Both the position numbers and the translations under genes were made by a program. DNA of 64,000 nt from Bacillota bacterium (GTDB lineage: Bacteria; Bacillota; Clostridia; Acetivibrionales; DSM-1351). Shown one piece after another: positions 1-8,785 of the stretch (positions are counted from its first letter, which is position 1; the number at the start of each line of letters is the position of its first letter). Below the pieces are notes generated by a model, which was not told the origin of the DNA, made no database searches, and worked only from the letters and a program-made list of their open reading frames with translations. The stretch spans positions 99,884-163,883 of the forward strand of contig JAEXOY010000036.1 of assembly GCA_023439045.1 (NCBI GenBank), written 5' to 3'.

Positions 1-937
1 ATGCTGTAAATCCTTCAATTCCAGCTAATAAATCATCAATATTCTTCAAGCACTCAAAATCACAATCTAAATATACCCCACCGATGTTATATATTATCTC
101 TAATCTTGCTATCTCACATTTCTGCACAACATGAATGGCATTATCAAAAAGCTTTTGATTCTTCAACGGAAACAGATTATCCTCGGTCCATAACTTCATT
201 TCCCAATCCGGATGCATTATTTCCCAAGACCTCCCATAGTCAATAAACTCTTGAGGCATTGGCTTTTTGCCCATCCATACTCGATGAAATATCTTTGGAA
301 TGATCAGCTTTGGTTTAGCTGTATAAATGTGCAATATTTCTTCTGTGCCAACACTTTCCCATCGAAATCTATTAACTCTACTATTGGTTAATAAATATTG
401 CTCTATATCCCATCTATTATACCGATTATTAAATATATTATCATTGTTATTATAGTTTGTTAATTCTTTGTCATACACCGGCCTTAAATAAAATACTATT
501 ACTACTTCCCTGCTTGCTACTCTGATGGCTTCCTCCAATGCACGCTTGAAGCTTTGTAGGTGCTCTAAGAGATGCCTCATGAATACTACTTCATAGGAAT
601 TGTCTCCAAATAACAGATTTTCTGCTGACATCAAATTTGCATCAATACCTTCAGCTATTGCTTGAGTAACTAATACTTCACAGGAGTCTACAGCACTATA
701 GTTTATACTATATCCATCATTTTTATATCCATGGTATTCGGTGCAGCAACCACAGCCAACGTCCAATACCGAAGTATAACCCATTCTTTCTATATAATTT
801 CTTGTATGCTTCTTTGTTAATGCATTATAATCGCCAATCCAGCCCTTAAAAATATTAAGCATTTCAGCATCAACCAGATATTTATTCCACCAATCCAAGT
901 TTTCTGCTCTTTGTATGACCATAGCTGTTAACCCCAT
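1..937 (-). CDS. Methyltransferase-glycosyltransferase fusion, truncated by window edge
   Basis: The open frame begins at an ATG at 937 and runs off the left edge after 312 codons. Residues about 40-150 form a class I SAM-dependent methyltransferase: the SAM loop VLDVGCGCC lies near 57-65, followed by an acidic strand end (AVD) and a later MRHLLEHL helix typical of Methyltransf_11. From about residue 212 the protein switches to a sugar-binding DXD glycosyltransferase (GT32/OCH1-like): IPKIFHRVWMG, then HPDWE, LWTEDN and GGVYLDCDFE, where DCD (291-293) is the nucleotide-sugar metal motif. Such fusions usually modify or build surface polysaccharide. A weak AGGG precedes the start; an ATG at 922 is an alternative. 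The acceptor is unknown and the C-terminus is missing. Confidence 0.8.
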   Translation of the reverse strand, partial: MGLTAMVIQRAENLDWWNKYLVDAEMLNIFKGWIGDYNALTKKHTRNYIERMGYTSVLDVGCGCCTEYHGYKNDGYSINYSAVDSCEVLVTQAIAEGIDANLMSAENLLFGDNSYEVVFMRHLLEHLQSFKRALEEAIRVASREVVIVFYLRPVYDKELTNYNNNDNIFNNRYNRWDIEQYLLTNSRVNRFRWESVGTEEILHIYTAKPKLIIPKIFHRVWMGKKPMPQEFIDYGRSWEIMHPDWEMKLWTEDNLFPLKNQKLFDNAIHVVQKCEIARLEIIYNIGGVYLDCDFECLKNIDDLLAGIEGFTA

Positions 938-1076
938 ATAATTAATGTCCCTTACCAGAATATGATTTATTACGGATTATAGTGCTAGTATCCCTTAAGC
1001 AAAGCTTTTACAAATGCTTGCACCGACTCTTTACCTTTTTCCTTAATAGTATAGGTTACACTAGCATCTATTAGAA

Positions 1077-1109
1077 AAGAAAAAACCAGCAATTTTATAT
1101 AATTGCTGG
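1077..1109 (-). terminator. Intrinsic terminator of the stalk-domain gene
   Basis: A perfect 9-bp stem (1086-1094 with 1101-1109, six-base loop) is followed on the minus strand by a T-rich run (TTTTTTCTTTTC). It lies about 45 bases past the stop of the 1156-2025 gene and ends that transcript. Confidence 0.85.
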
Positions 1110-1155
1110 CATTTCCTTTTGAAGTTTGTCTATATCAAATAGGTTAAGTTATAAA

Positions 1156-2025
1156 CTAATTAAGCTTAAAGAAGATTTTTCTGTTTTCATATTCAATATT
1201 GTAATCTGACTTTGATATAACAAGGTAATTCGTTTGTCCCTTTACTATTGGAAGAATTACCTGACCACTGTAATCTATTTTTGATACAGTAGCACCATTA
1301 GCCATTTTGTTCTTTCCTGATGGGTACCTGTTATCTAAATTCCTTTTAATACTGCCATCAAAAGCATAATCTGTTCCGCCTATGACATACTGTTTATTTG
1401 TTGCGTAGCTTCCCCATATTTCTGGAGTAGTAATAGAATAGTATAATCCATCTGGGGCATCAGTCGCCTTTACGTTTTGACCAACTATATTAAGATTAAC
1501 CAAAACATATGAAACTTTGTCATCTGAAGTTATTCTAAAGCCCATTTTTTCAATCTCTTCTTTTGTTATTTGCTTAACTGATTGTATGGACATTGTAACA
1601 GTTGATGTAAAACCAAATCCTTTTGTAACGCCTTTATCAGTCCAAGTAAAAGATTTTCCGAACTCTACAGGGTCTTCAAAGGTTCCTGCATTTTTTGACT
1701 TTTCAACTGTACCTGTATTTTCTTTACTTGTAGTATCAACTTTTGTAATATTTACTGTTTGTGTTTTTGTGTCATATGTACCCTTCATACCTACCATTGA
1801 TGCAACTGAATCAACTGGCAAATAAACTACTCCATTGATAACAACTGGGTATACTGCCTTTCCACTAGCGTTTTTCAATGTCTGTACTTTTCCATTATAT
1901 TTTACTGTAATGTTAGAGTTCTCCTTGCCCTTTACATCCTTAATAACCCCTGCTCCCAATACGTTGACTGATAACATTGAGCATGCAATGACAAGACAAA
2001 TTAGCAACTTAATTTTCTTAAGCAT
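1156..2025 (-). CDS. Secreted protein with copper amine oxidase N-terminal-like (stalk) domain
   Basis: The 289-residue protein opens with a signal peptide (basic MLKKIK, hydrophobic core to about residue 24, cleavage near VLGA). Residues 35-95 match the copper amine oxidase N-terminal-like domain, a beta-rich stalk common in Clostridia surface proteins: VYPVVINGVVYLPVDSVASM, then TYDTKTQTVNI. The name is historical and the domain implies no oxidase activity. After a K/T/E-rich linker, residues about 115-289 form a second beta domain I do not recognise, resembling DUF4352-type extracellular Ig-like modules. AGGAGG lies eight bases before the ATG. It sits 82 bases downstream of the FAH-family gene on the same strand and ends in a clear terminator. 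Role unknown; probably outside the membrane. Confidence 0.75.
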   Translation of the reverse strand: MLKKIKLLICLVIACSMLSVNVLGAGVIKDVKGKENSNITVKYNGKVQTLKNASGKAVYPVVINGVVYLPVDSVASMVGMKGTYDTKTQTVNITKVDTTSKENTGTVEKSKNAGTFEDPVEFGKSFTWTDKGVTKGFGFTSTVTMSIQSVKQITKEEIEKMGFRITSDDKVSYVLVNLNIVGQNVKATDAPDGLYYSITTPEIWGSYATNKQYVIGGTDYAFDGSIKRNLDNRYPSGKNKMANGATVSKIDYSGQVILPIVKGQTNYLVISKSDYNIEYENRKIFFKLN

Positions 2026-2107
2026 AATTTCCTCCTTAAGTTAAATTTTATAAAGTTTACAAAATACTTCATTATTTTATCACTAAAGGGGAAAAATGGC
2101 AAGTATG

Positions 2108-3016
2108 TTAAAATATAAATTTATTCTTTAAAATACCTATGTTTTCAATTTCGCATTCAACTATATCATTTTCTTTAAGATATTTAGGAGGCTCAAAGCC
2201 CATTCCTACTCCCTCTGGTGTTCCTGTTGAAATTATATCACCAGGGTATAAGGTCATAGTCTTGCTTAGATCTTCAATAATATATGCAATATCAAATATC
2301 ATATTCTTAGTATTAGAGTTTTGCCTTATCTCCCCATTTACTCTGCATGTAATATTCAGATTTTGAGCATTTCCAATACTACTGTTATGCTCAATGCATG
2401 GGCCTATAGGACAGAACCCATCTAAATTTTTACCTTTAAACCACTGAACATGACGCCTCTGTATATCTCTTGCTGATACATCATTAATAATGGTATATCC
2501 AAATATGAATTTATGTGCACTTTCTCTGGTAATATTTTTACACTCTTTACCGATTACTATGGCGAGCTCAGCCTCATAATCAACATTTTTTGTAGCATTC
2601 TCATTAAGATGTATTTCGTCTTCATGTCCTGTCGGAGGATAAGCAAATTTAGAGAAATATATTGGGAATTCAGGCAGACCAGAAATGTCTTGAATTTTAT
2701 TTCTAATTTCAATTACATGCTCAACATAATTCTTGCCAAGGCAAATAATATTTCTTATTGGATTTGTAATGGGTGCTAGTAGTTTAACATCTTTTAAGTC
2801 AAAGCCCATGTCCATATCATTTAAGCCATAGCCCTGATCCATATCATTAAATCTATTTACCTGTTCTGGTATTTCAGTTCCAAATTCCTTGATAAAATCC
2901 ATTATAGTATCCACCTTCTCTAGGCCCTTTACTAAAGAAAAGGGAATTGCTCTATCATTCATAATGAATCCGGAAAATTGCTTCCCATCGGCTGTTCTAA
3001 AGGTTATTAGTTTCAT
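2108..3016 (-). CDS. Fumarylacetoacetate hydrolase (FAH) family protein
   Basis: The 302 residues match the FAH superfamily, whose members hydrolyse or decarboxylate C-C bonds in acylpyruvates and related 2-keto acids using Mg2+ or Mn2+. The catalytic C-terminal domain starts near residue 86 (NPIRNIICLGKNY). The metal ligands are visible as DYEAELAIVIG (E149, E151) and INDVSARD (D179), and the closing STGTPEGVG motif is present. The N-terminal 80 residues form the usual small variable domain. The substrate cannot be read from sequence; acylpyruvase or oxaloacetate decarboxylase activity is the common role where aromatic degradation genes are absent, as here. It is followed by the stalk-domain gene on the same strand. 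Confidence 0.85.
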   Translation of the reverse strand: MKLITFRTADGKQFSGFIMNDRAIPFSLVKGLEKVDTIMDFIKEFGTEIPEQVNRFNDMDQGYGLNDMDMGFDLKDVKLLAPITNPIRNIICLGKNYVEHVIEIRNKIQDISGLPEFPIYFSKFAYPPTGHEDEIHLNENATKNVDYEAELAIVIGKECKNITRESAHKFIFGYTIINDVSARDIQRRHVQWFKGKNLDGFCPIGPCIEHNSSIGNAQNLNITCRVNGEIRQNSNTKNMIFDIAYIIEDLSKTMTLYPGDIISTGTPEGVGMGFEPPKYLKENDIVECEIENIGILKNKFIF

Positions 3017-3280
3017 TGGTCAACCTCACTGTCATATAGTTTAATATATTTTTCCTTATCTATATTAGCAGAAAAAATTATATTCTTGCAATTAATTTTA
3101 ATTAAGAAGCATCATTTGCTAGATATTTTTATAAATAAATTTATTAATTTTGCTATCTCATTAAGAAAGATAATACGTTTGGTTTCGATATGAATACATT
3201 ATGGTAACTATTAACATAATTACTCCATATATTGTAATATAGCAATTTATTGGCTAAAGCTTAATGAAAGGAGTGCAAAG

Positions 3281-3757
3281 ATGGACAATATTGAATCTTT
3301 TATAGGAAAAACTATAATGACAACGCTTCCATTTTACGGTCGAATCAAGGTTTATGTACTGAATGTTAATCCATATACAAGGATGGCACAGATAGTGATT
3401 CAAACCCCACAAGGTTATCAAATGATTGAAGTGCCATATTCTGATTTTAATGGTTTTGATTTAGTAACAAATAATGTGATATTACCGTTTAATCTACCGT
3501 TTAAATGGTATGGTCCAGGCTATAACAAGCCCTGGTTTGGATCTGGGTCTTCGGGAAATTTTCCAGGGCCAATGAAACCTCCAGGACCTCCACAGGGTTC
3601 TTCAGGCAACCCGCCTGGACCAATGAAACCCCCAGGACCTCCACAGGGTTCTTCAGGCAACCCGCCAGGGCCAATGAAGCCCCCAGGACCTCAGGAGCAA
3701 GAGAACCAAGGAAAACCAAGCATTTTCAAACCCAAACAGGGACCTGGAAATAGATAA
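3281..3757 (+). CDS. Small protein with Pro/Gly-rich tandem-repeat tail
   Basis: This 158-residue protein has no recognisable family. Residues 1-75 look like a compact beta-rich domain (IGKTIMTTLPFYGRIKV, MAQIVIQTPQGYQMIEV), reminiscent of small coat-type or barrel proteins of spore formers, though I cannot assign it. Residues 89-139 are three 17-residue units of the form GSSGNxPGPMKPPGPPQ, followed by a basic Gln/Pro/Lys tail. There is no signal peptide. AAAGGAG lies seven bases before the ATG. It stands alone on the plus strand between minus-strand genes. The extended proline-rich tail suggests a spacer or assembly role, possibly in spore coat or envelope; that is inference only. Confidence 0.7.
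   Translation: MDNIESFIGKTIMTTLPFYGRIKVYVLNVNPYTRMAQIVIQTPQGYQMIEVPYSDFNGFDLVTNNVILPFNLPFKWYGPGYNKPWFGSGSSGNFPGPMKPPGPPQGSSGNPPGPMKPPGPPQGSSGNPPGPMKPPGPQEQENQGKPSIFKPKQGPGNR
3545..3697 (+). repeat. Three 51-bp in-frame tandem repeats
   Basis: Units 3545-3595, 3596-3646 and 3647-3697 encode the 17-residue Pro/Gly repeat of the small protein. Units two and three are nearly identical; unit one differs mainly near its start. Confidence 0.85.
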
Positions 3758-3780
3758 GAATATATAGTAATACATGCAAT

Positions 3781-3818
3781 TAATGGCACTACGTTCATTT
3801 ATAAACATAGTGCCATTA
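3781..3818 (+). terminator. Possible terminator of the Pro/Gly-repeat protein gene
   Basis: An 11-bp perfect inverted repeat (3781-3791 with 3808-3818, 16-base loop) lies about 24 bases past the stop. Only a weak T stretch follows, so termination is likely but not certain. Confidence 0.4.
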
Positions 3819-3841
3819 AAATTTATAGAGTGAATTAAACT

Positions 3842-3876
3842 AAAAAACAGACTTAACAATTAAGCAAGTCTGTTTT
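3842..3876 (-). terminator. Intrinsic terminator of the glutaredoxin gene
   Basis: An 11-bp perfect stem (3844-3854 with 3866-3876, 11-base loop) is followed on the minus strand by GTTTTTTAG. It lies just past the stop of the 3889-4119 gene and may also work weakly in the other direction. Confidence 0.85.
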
Positions 3877-3888
3877 ATGATAAGTATA

Positions 3889-4119
3889 CTAGGCAGAAAT
3901 AAGTCTATCTATGGTGTCTTTGTCATATCCTACTATAATGTTTCCCTTATAGTCCATAACCGGTACACCCCTCTGGCCTGATTTTAATATCATCTCCATG
4001 GCAGCCTTTCTATCTCTAGAAACATCTATTTCTTCATATCTTACGTGTTTTTCGTCCAAATACCTTTTCAATACATTGCACCATCCGCAATTTGGAGTAG
4101 AATAAACTTTAACATCCAT
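3889..4119 (-). CDS. Glutaredoxin-family thiol-disulfide protein
   Basis: At 76 residues this is a minimal thioredoxin-fold glutaredoxin. The redox pair is CGWC at 11-14, placed right after the first strand (VKVYSTPN). The cis-proline loop GVPV follows near residue 52, and the conserved GYDKDTIDRLI helix near 64. The bacterial YruB/NrdH-like forms of this size reduce small disulfides or mixed disulfides in the cytoplasm. CGWC instead of the classical CPYC places it nearer the NrdH/Mrx type. A GGGGG-containing site precedes the ATG. The nrdDG genes are 34 kb away, so no direct operon link to ribonucleotide reduction is seen. Confidence 0.88.
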   Translation of the reverse strand: MDVKVYSTPNCGWCNVLKRYLDEKHVRYEEIDVSRDRKAAMEMILKSGQRGVPVMDYKGNIIVGYDKDTIDRLISA

Positions 4120-4247
4120 ATAAATACCCCCTATATTTATCTTTCTTAAATCTTTTCTTTGATTTATAGTCTTGGTATTTATTTATATACCCCTCATGGG
4201 TATGCTAAAACATTAAAATAAAAATATTTTCAACTTTATGGATATAT

Positions 4248-4880
4248 TTAATTGTTCTTTGCTGATTTTTTTGTACGCTTTATTTTTACTACAAAATAAC
4301 CTATAACTATTACTACCACTAATATGATAAATGCAGTTAAATTAAAGAACGACATAAATCTCTTAATCTCATCAATATTGTTACCTATAGCTCTCCCAAT
4401 CAATAAATATATAACCTGTTGAAGAACTATTGATAAGAAGATATAAGTAAAATATACTCTCTTCTTTACCTTAAACACTCCACTTAACAAAACCATCAGT
4501 GAGCTAGTACCAGGAATAAACTTACTGATAAAAATACCTAATTTGCCATACTTATGAAACACTTTTTCACTTCTTTTTATATGCTTTTCATCTATATATT
4601 TTACTACAAATTTATATCGAAATACCTCATTACCACATTTATATCCAAAAATATACACCAATACAGAACCAACAAAACTACCTGCTACAGATACTATTAA
4701 AATCGGTACAAAGTGAAAGTTAGCGTGTGTTGTGAGATAGCCTTCAAAAATAATAATAAAATCAGAAGGAAATGGTGGAAAAATCATCTGAAGAATAGCA
4801 GAACAGAAGAAAAAGAAATAAGAAAAAAGGACATTCCCGCCTACTATATCATTAATAAAATTGGTAATTAAATGTTCCAT
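4248..4880 (-). CDS. DedA/VTT-family membrane protein
   Basis: DedA-family (SNARE-associated/VTT domain) proteins are polytopic membrane proteins tied to lipid scrambling and membrane homeostasis. Visible signatures are FPPFPSDFIIIFEGYL near the N-terminus, the GSFVGSVLVYIFGYKCG segment, and the FISKFIPGTSSLMVLLSGVFK loop carrying the conserved arginine/lysine-phenylalanine-PG pattern. About five hydrophobic segments are present and the C-terminus is lysine-rich. I start it at the ATG at 4880 (MEHL..., 210 residues) because AGAGGGATGG lies just upstream of that codon; a longer frame opening at 4931 has no good ribosome site. It appears to be a single-gene unit. Confidence 0.85.
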   Translation of the reverse strand: MEHLITNFINDIVGGNVLFSYFFFFCSAILQMIFPPFPSDFIIIFEGYLTTHANFHFVPILIVSVAGSFVGSVLVYIFGYKCGNEVFRYKFVVKYIDEKHIKRSEKVFHKYGKLGIFISKFIPGTSSLMVLLSGVFKVKKRVYFTYIFLSIVLQQVIYLLIGRAIGNNIDEIKRFMSFFNLTAFIILVVVIVIGYFVVKIKRTKKSAKNN

Positions 4881-5038
4881 ATAAACCATCCCTCTTATGT
4901 ACATACAGAAGGAGTTGAATTCCCCCTGCATTTAACTTAAACTGTAAACTACTTACCAAAAGCTTCTAATAGAAAGACTTTATTAAAAAGGTTCTATTAA
5001 AAAGATTCTATTCAAAAGCTCAGTAATTAATGACAAAT

Positions 5039-6145
5039 CTATTTTGCCGCATAGCCCTCCACAAAATCATAAATCATCTTCGAAAGATCAGCTATTTTAT
5101 TATAAGCAGTACCCACGTCAACATCCTCAGTCATAACTGACAATACATAAGGATGTGATGCAAAAACAATACCAACATCATTAGCGGTTCTAGTTTGGTT
5201 ACCTATCTTATGAGCAACCTTTACGTCCTTTGGAAGCTTAGCATCAATTCTATCCCTCCAGTCAGTATTCTCGAGATTATAAATAAGCTCAGAGTATACG
5301 TCCTCATTTGAAAGATATAGATTGTATAAGTCCTTTGAAACAAGAGCCATATCATAAGGACAGGAACGGTGAGTTTTACCGTAGTAAACCTGACCTCCGA
5401 GATCCATTATATACTGACGTATATTTTCAATACCCAGTAACCTGATTATCATATTTACTCCACAGTTATCGCTCTTTGTAATAGCAAGCTTTGAAGTCTC
5501 CCTAACTGTGTATTGAGTACCAAAAGGATCCCTTTGAATAATGCCTGTACCAGATTCGAAATCTTCTTTTTTGTATGTGAGAATATCATCTAGTTTAACA
5601 TTACCCTTTTCAATCTCCTTGAATAAAAGCACATTCATAGGAAGCTTTGAGGTACTTGCCGCTATATACTCAACCTTATCATTAACCTCAACTGTCTCAC
5701 CTGTTGCGAGATCAATGAATGTAACTCCATACCTGCCAGATTGCTTTTTAGTGAATTCAGTGATAAGTTTTTTGAGCTCGTCCATCTTACCGCTCTTCTC
5801 AACCGAACCAAAGGTTGGTAAAAAGCCATGGTCCTTGGTCATTACTCCTTTTAATGTATTATTCTCTGATGGCTTTGCAGTATCCGAACCGACAGCTGAG
5901 CCAGATGTATTGTCTGTGGCATCTGTTGTGGAATCTGCAACTGCACCTGGAGTTAAAGAATTGGTTGAAGTACCTGGAGTGGCCGTTGAAGCCCCAGCTG
6001 TATTTGAGCTTACTTCCTCGCTCTGAGGTTTAAACAAAGTGTACCCTACAAATATTATTGCAGCAACACAAACAAGAGAAATTGTAGCAATTAGAACCCT
6101 TCTCTTTTTGTATTTTCTTTCACTTTTAAATCTATGTGATCTCAT
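5039..6145 (-). CDS. Membrane-anchored class A beta-lactamase-fold serine hydrolase
   Basis: The 368-residue protein has a basic N-terminus, a transmembrane anchor at about 18-38, a Ser/Thr/Ala-rich linker to about 95, and an extracytoplasmic class A beta-lactamase-like domain. The SxxK motif is STSK (164-167), SDN is at 225-227 and the KTG box reads KIG (313-315). The omega-loop stretch THRSCPYDMALVS is short, and I see no counterpart of the catalytic Glu166 that deacylates penicillins. The fold is therefore clear but antibiotic hydrolysis is doubtful; a peptidoglycan or D-amino-acid ester/peptide substrate is more likely. It is a lone gene, with short degenerate direct repeats just downstream (about 4960-5020). 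Confidence 0.8.
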   Translation of the reverse strand: MRSHRFKSERKYKKRRVLIATISLVCVAAIIFVGYTLFKPQSEEVSSNTAGASTATPGTSTNSLTPGAVADSTTDATDNTSGSAVGSDTAKPSENNTLKGVMTKDHGFLPTFGSVEKSGKMDELKKLITEFTKKQSGRYGVTFIDLATGETVEVNDKVEYIAASTSKLPMNVLLFKEIEKGNVKLDDILTYKKEDFESGTGIIQRDPFGTQYTVRETSKLAITKSDNCGVNMIIRLLGIENIRQYIMDLGGQVYYGKTHRSCPYDMALVSKDLYNLYLSNEDVYSELIYNLENTDWRDRIDAKLPKDVKVAHKIGNQTRTANDVGIVFASHPYVLSVMTEDVDVGTAYNKIADLSKMIYDFVEGYAAK

Positions 6146-6306
6146 AATATTTATTTTCTTCCCCCGATAATCATTTTAAAAACTTATAACAAATTTATTG
6201 GCATTTAGATAAAAATTGCAATACAAATACATAAAAGTTGCAATAAACATTTTAGCACTTACAAAAATATTATTCAATATATACATATTTTACATAGTTG
6301 TCCAAC

Positions 6307-7044
6307 TTATTGTCTGATATTTTCAAAAAGAAGTCTGCAATTATCAGCCCTATACTTTGAAATAATATATTCAACTGCCTGTCCGCTCTTTGAATACAAA
6401 GTGTTTTGCAGCTTAATCAGCGGTTGGCCAGGTTGCACTCTAAGTACTGGAGAATCTAGCTGCTCAGCAAATATTATCTCTAAAATACTTTTACATTTAT
6501 CAGGAATAAGGGGATATTTCCCTCTCAATATGTCAACAGAAGACCTTTTCTCCTTAATCTGGTTCACAATATCAGGAAATAGATTAATTGGAATGAACGA
6601 ATAGTTTAATGAATATACTTCATTTTTACTAATGCTTGATATATAAGTAATTTTGGCAACAGGCATGCTTGTATTGTAATTGAAAATATTATTTAAGATA
6701 TCCATAGAGGAACTCTCGATTGTCTCAATAGAAACAATATTTTTATCTGCCGGGCACTGACAGTCAAGAATAGAGTCGGTAAAACCGCTATAATTCTTTA
6801 TATCGATAACATTTTTCCTACCATATACAAAAGTACCCTTTCCCTTTTGCTTGTATAGATACCCACAGCTTGTAAGTTCATTTACTGCCTGTCTGACTGT
6901 AGGCCGGCTAATATCATACATTTCGCAAAGCTCTTGCTCAGAAGGAATTTGGGTGTTTGGAGCATAATCCCCATTTAGAATCTTATCGATAATTAAATCC
7001 TTAAGCTGCAGATATAGTGGAATGCTACTGAACTTGTTTATCAT
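6307..7044 (-). CDS. GntR-family transcriptional regulator with UTRA domain
   Basis: This is a 245-residue HutC-subfamily GntR regulator. Residues 1-70 form the winged helix (IPLYLQLKDLI, then IPSEQELCEMYDISRPTVRQAVNEL and the wing YLYKQKGKGTFV). Residues about 90-245 form the UTRA effector domain, which normally binds a sugar phosphate, amino acid or nucleotide-like ligand. I start it at the ATG at 7044, preceded by GAGGAGAGAGAT; an ATG at 7098 lies inside the palindrome and has no ribosome site. It lies directly downstream of purB on the same strand. The target is not evident; a 10-bp inverted repeat just upstream could be an operator as well as the purB terminator. Confidence 0.88.
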   Translation of the reverse strand: MINKFSSIPLYLQLKDLIIDKILNGDYAPNTQIPSEQELCEMYDISRPTVRQAVNELTSCGYLYKQKGKGTFVYGRKNVIDIKNYSGFTDSILDCQCPADKNIVSIETIESSSMDILNNIFNYNTSMPVAKITYISSISKNEVYSLNYSFIPINLFPDIVNQIKEKRSSVDILRGKYPLIPDKCKSILEIIFAEQLDSPVLRVQPGQPLIKLQNTLYSKSGQAVEYIISKYRADNCRLLFENIRQ

Positions 7045-7076
7045 ATCTCTCTCCTCACATTCTATACAAATAAATA

Positions 7077-7105
7077 AGATAGGATGATGTATTGACATCC
7101 TATCT
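7077..7105 (-). terminator. Inverted repeat between purB and the GntR gene
   Basis: A perfect 10-bp stem (7077-7086 with 7096-7105, nine-base loop) is followed on the minus strand by a moderately T-rich tract. It best fits the purB terminator. Its position about 35 bases before the GntR start also makes it a candidate operator. Confidence 0.6.
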
Positions 7106-7205
7106 CAGATTATATCAAAGCTATTTGTTTATAAGCAAGTGATATTGCGATTTTTGTTAATGTTTAGCAGAATAGGCTCCATTTTAGCTATCAGCAATGC
7201 TAAAA

Positions 7206-8630
7206 CTATACCTTTAACTCCACTTCAATATCCTCTACACTATCTCCAATTACTGGCTTTACACAATTCTCTATAAACTCAACTACCTGTTCCGGACATC
7301 TGCCAATGTAATTCTTAGGATCAAGTACAGCATTTAACTCCTCTTGAGTCATTCCAAACGTTTCGTCCTTTGCAATTCTCTCAATGAGGTCATTATATTC
7401 TCCATCAACCTTTACTCTCTTACCAGCGTCCATTGAATGAATTCTTATTTTTTCATGTAATTCCTGTCTGTCTCCACCACGCTTAACTGCTTCCATCATA
7501 ATATTTTCTGTTGCCATAAATGGAAGCTCGTCCATAACGTGCTTGTTGATTACCTTTGGATATACAACTATTCCGCTTGCTACATTGATATAAATGTTTA
7601 AAATAGCATCAACTGCTAAGAAAGCCTCAGGTACTGAAATTCTCTTGTTTGCAGAATCGTCCAGAGTTCTTTCAAACCATTGAGTTGAAGCGGTAATGGC
7701 TGGATTTAAAGCATCAACAATAACGTAGCGCGCAAGTGAAGAAATTCTTTCACATCTCATAGGATTTCTCTTGTAAGCCATTGCAGAAGAGCCTATCTGC
7801 TTTGATTCAAAGGGTTCTTCACACTCCTTCATGCTTTGAAGTAGTCTCATATCGTTACTGAACTTATATGCACTTTGAGCTATGGAAGATAGCACATTTA
7901 ATACTCTTGAATCTACCTTTCTTGAATAGGTCTGACCAGACACTGCATATACACCTGAGAAACCCATCTTGTCTGCAATCATTTGTTCAACCGCTTTTAC
8001 CTTTTCATGGTCCCCTTCAAACAGATTCAAAAAGCTAGCCTGTGTACCAGTAGTACCCTTCGACCCCAGCAATTTCATATTATTAATAACGTGGTCAAGA
8101 TCTTCTATATCCATAAGTAGCTCTTGTATCCAGAGTGTAGCTCTCTTTCCTACTGTAACTAACTGTGCAGGCTGATAGTGAGTAAAACCTAAAGTAGGCA
8201 TATCCTTATACTGCAGCGCAAAATCTGAAAGCTTCTTTATAAGTGTGAGCATTTTCCCACGAATAAGCTTTAACGCCTCTGTCATAATGATTAAATCTGT
8301 ATTGTCACCAACATAGCATGAGGTTGCTCCAAGGTGAATAATTGCTTTCGCATCAGGGCATAAGTCACCGTAAGCGTGCACATGTGCCATTACATCATGT
8401 CTGAATTGTTTTTCGTAGTTTTCAGCTGCATCATAGTTTATGTCGTAGATATGCTCCTTCATTTGTGCAATCTGATTGTCCGTAATATTTAGTCCAAGCT
8501 GCTGCTCTGCCTCTGCAAGTGCAATCCATAGCTTTCTCCATGTAGAAAACTTCTTATCTGGAGAGAAAATCTCCTGCATTTCACTGCTTGCATATCTTGC
8601 ATTAAACGGTGATTCATAGGTATTCTTCAT
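7206..8630 (-). CDS. purB: Adenylosuccinate lyase
   Basis: PurB catalyses two beta-eliminations of fumarate in purine synthesis: SAICAR to AICAR and adenylosuccinate to AMP. The 474 residues match the longer, eukaryote-like class of the enzyme. All three conserved regions are visible: TSCYVGDNTD (103-112), the histidine-bearing GFTHYQPAQ (148-156) and the fumarate lyase signature GSSAMAYKRNPM (280-291), whose flexible loop carries the catalytic serine. A GAAAGGTG site lies about 11 bases before the ATG. It stands alone, not in a pur operon. The upstream region holds a 43-bp tandem repeat and no purine riboswitch that I can recognise. Confidence 0.97.
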   Translation of the reverse strand: MKNTYESPFNARYASSEMQEIFSPDKKFSTWRKLWIALAEAEQQLGLNITDNQIAQMKEHIYDINYDAAENYEKQFRHDVMAHVHAYGDLCPDAKAIIHLGATSCYVGDNTDLIIMTEALKLIRGKMLTLIKKLSDFALQYKDMPTLGFTHYQPAQLVTVGKRATLWIQELLMDIEDLDHVINNMKLLGSKGTTGTQASFLNLFEGDHEKVKAVEQMIADKMGFSGVYAVSGQTYSRKVDSRVLNVLSSIAQSAYKFSNDMRLLQSMKECEEPFESKQIGSSAMAYKRNPMRCERISSLARYVIVDALNPAITASTQWFERTLDDSANKRISVPEAFLAVDAILNIYINVASGIVVYPKVINKHVMDELPFMATENIMMEAVKRGGDRQELHEKIRIHSMDAGKRVKVDGEYNDLIERIAKDETFGMTQEELNAVLDPKNYIGRCPEQVVEFIENCVKPVIGDSVEDIEVELKV

Positions 8631-8785
8631 AGTTTTTTCGCACCTTTCAGGTATATTAATTTTATTAAATTTATTTTTGATATTATATTGTTAGTATTAT
8701 CTGTTTTTAGGATATAATTTAATTTTATTATCTTAATTCATTAAGTTAGCAATGTATTTTATAGTATATAGACCAATGAATGATT

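Noticed and set aside
5541..6026. 161-codon plus-strand frame antisense to the beta-lactamase-fold gene
   Set aside because: Composition reflects the opposite strand and the low-complexity linker; no start signal.
8631..8785. Purine riboswitch in front of purB
   Set aside because: No recognisable three-way junction or conserved loop bases; only AT-rich sequence and tandem repeats.
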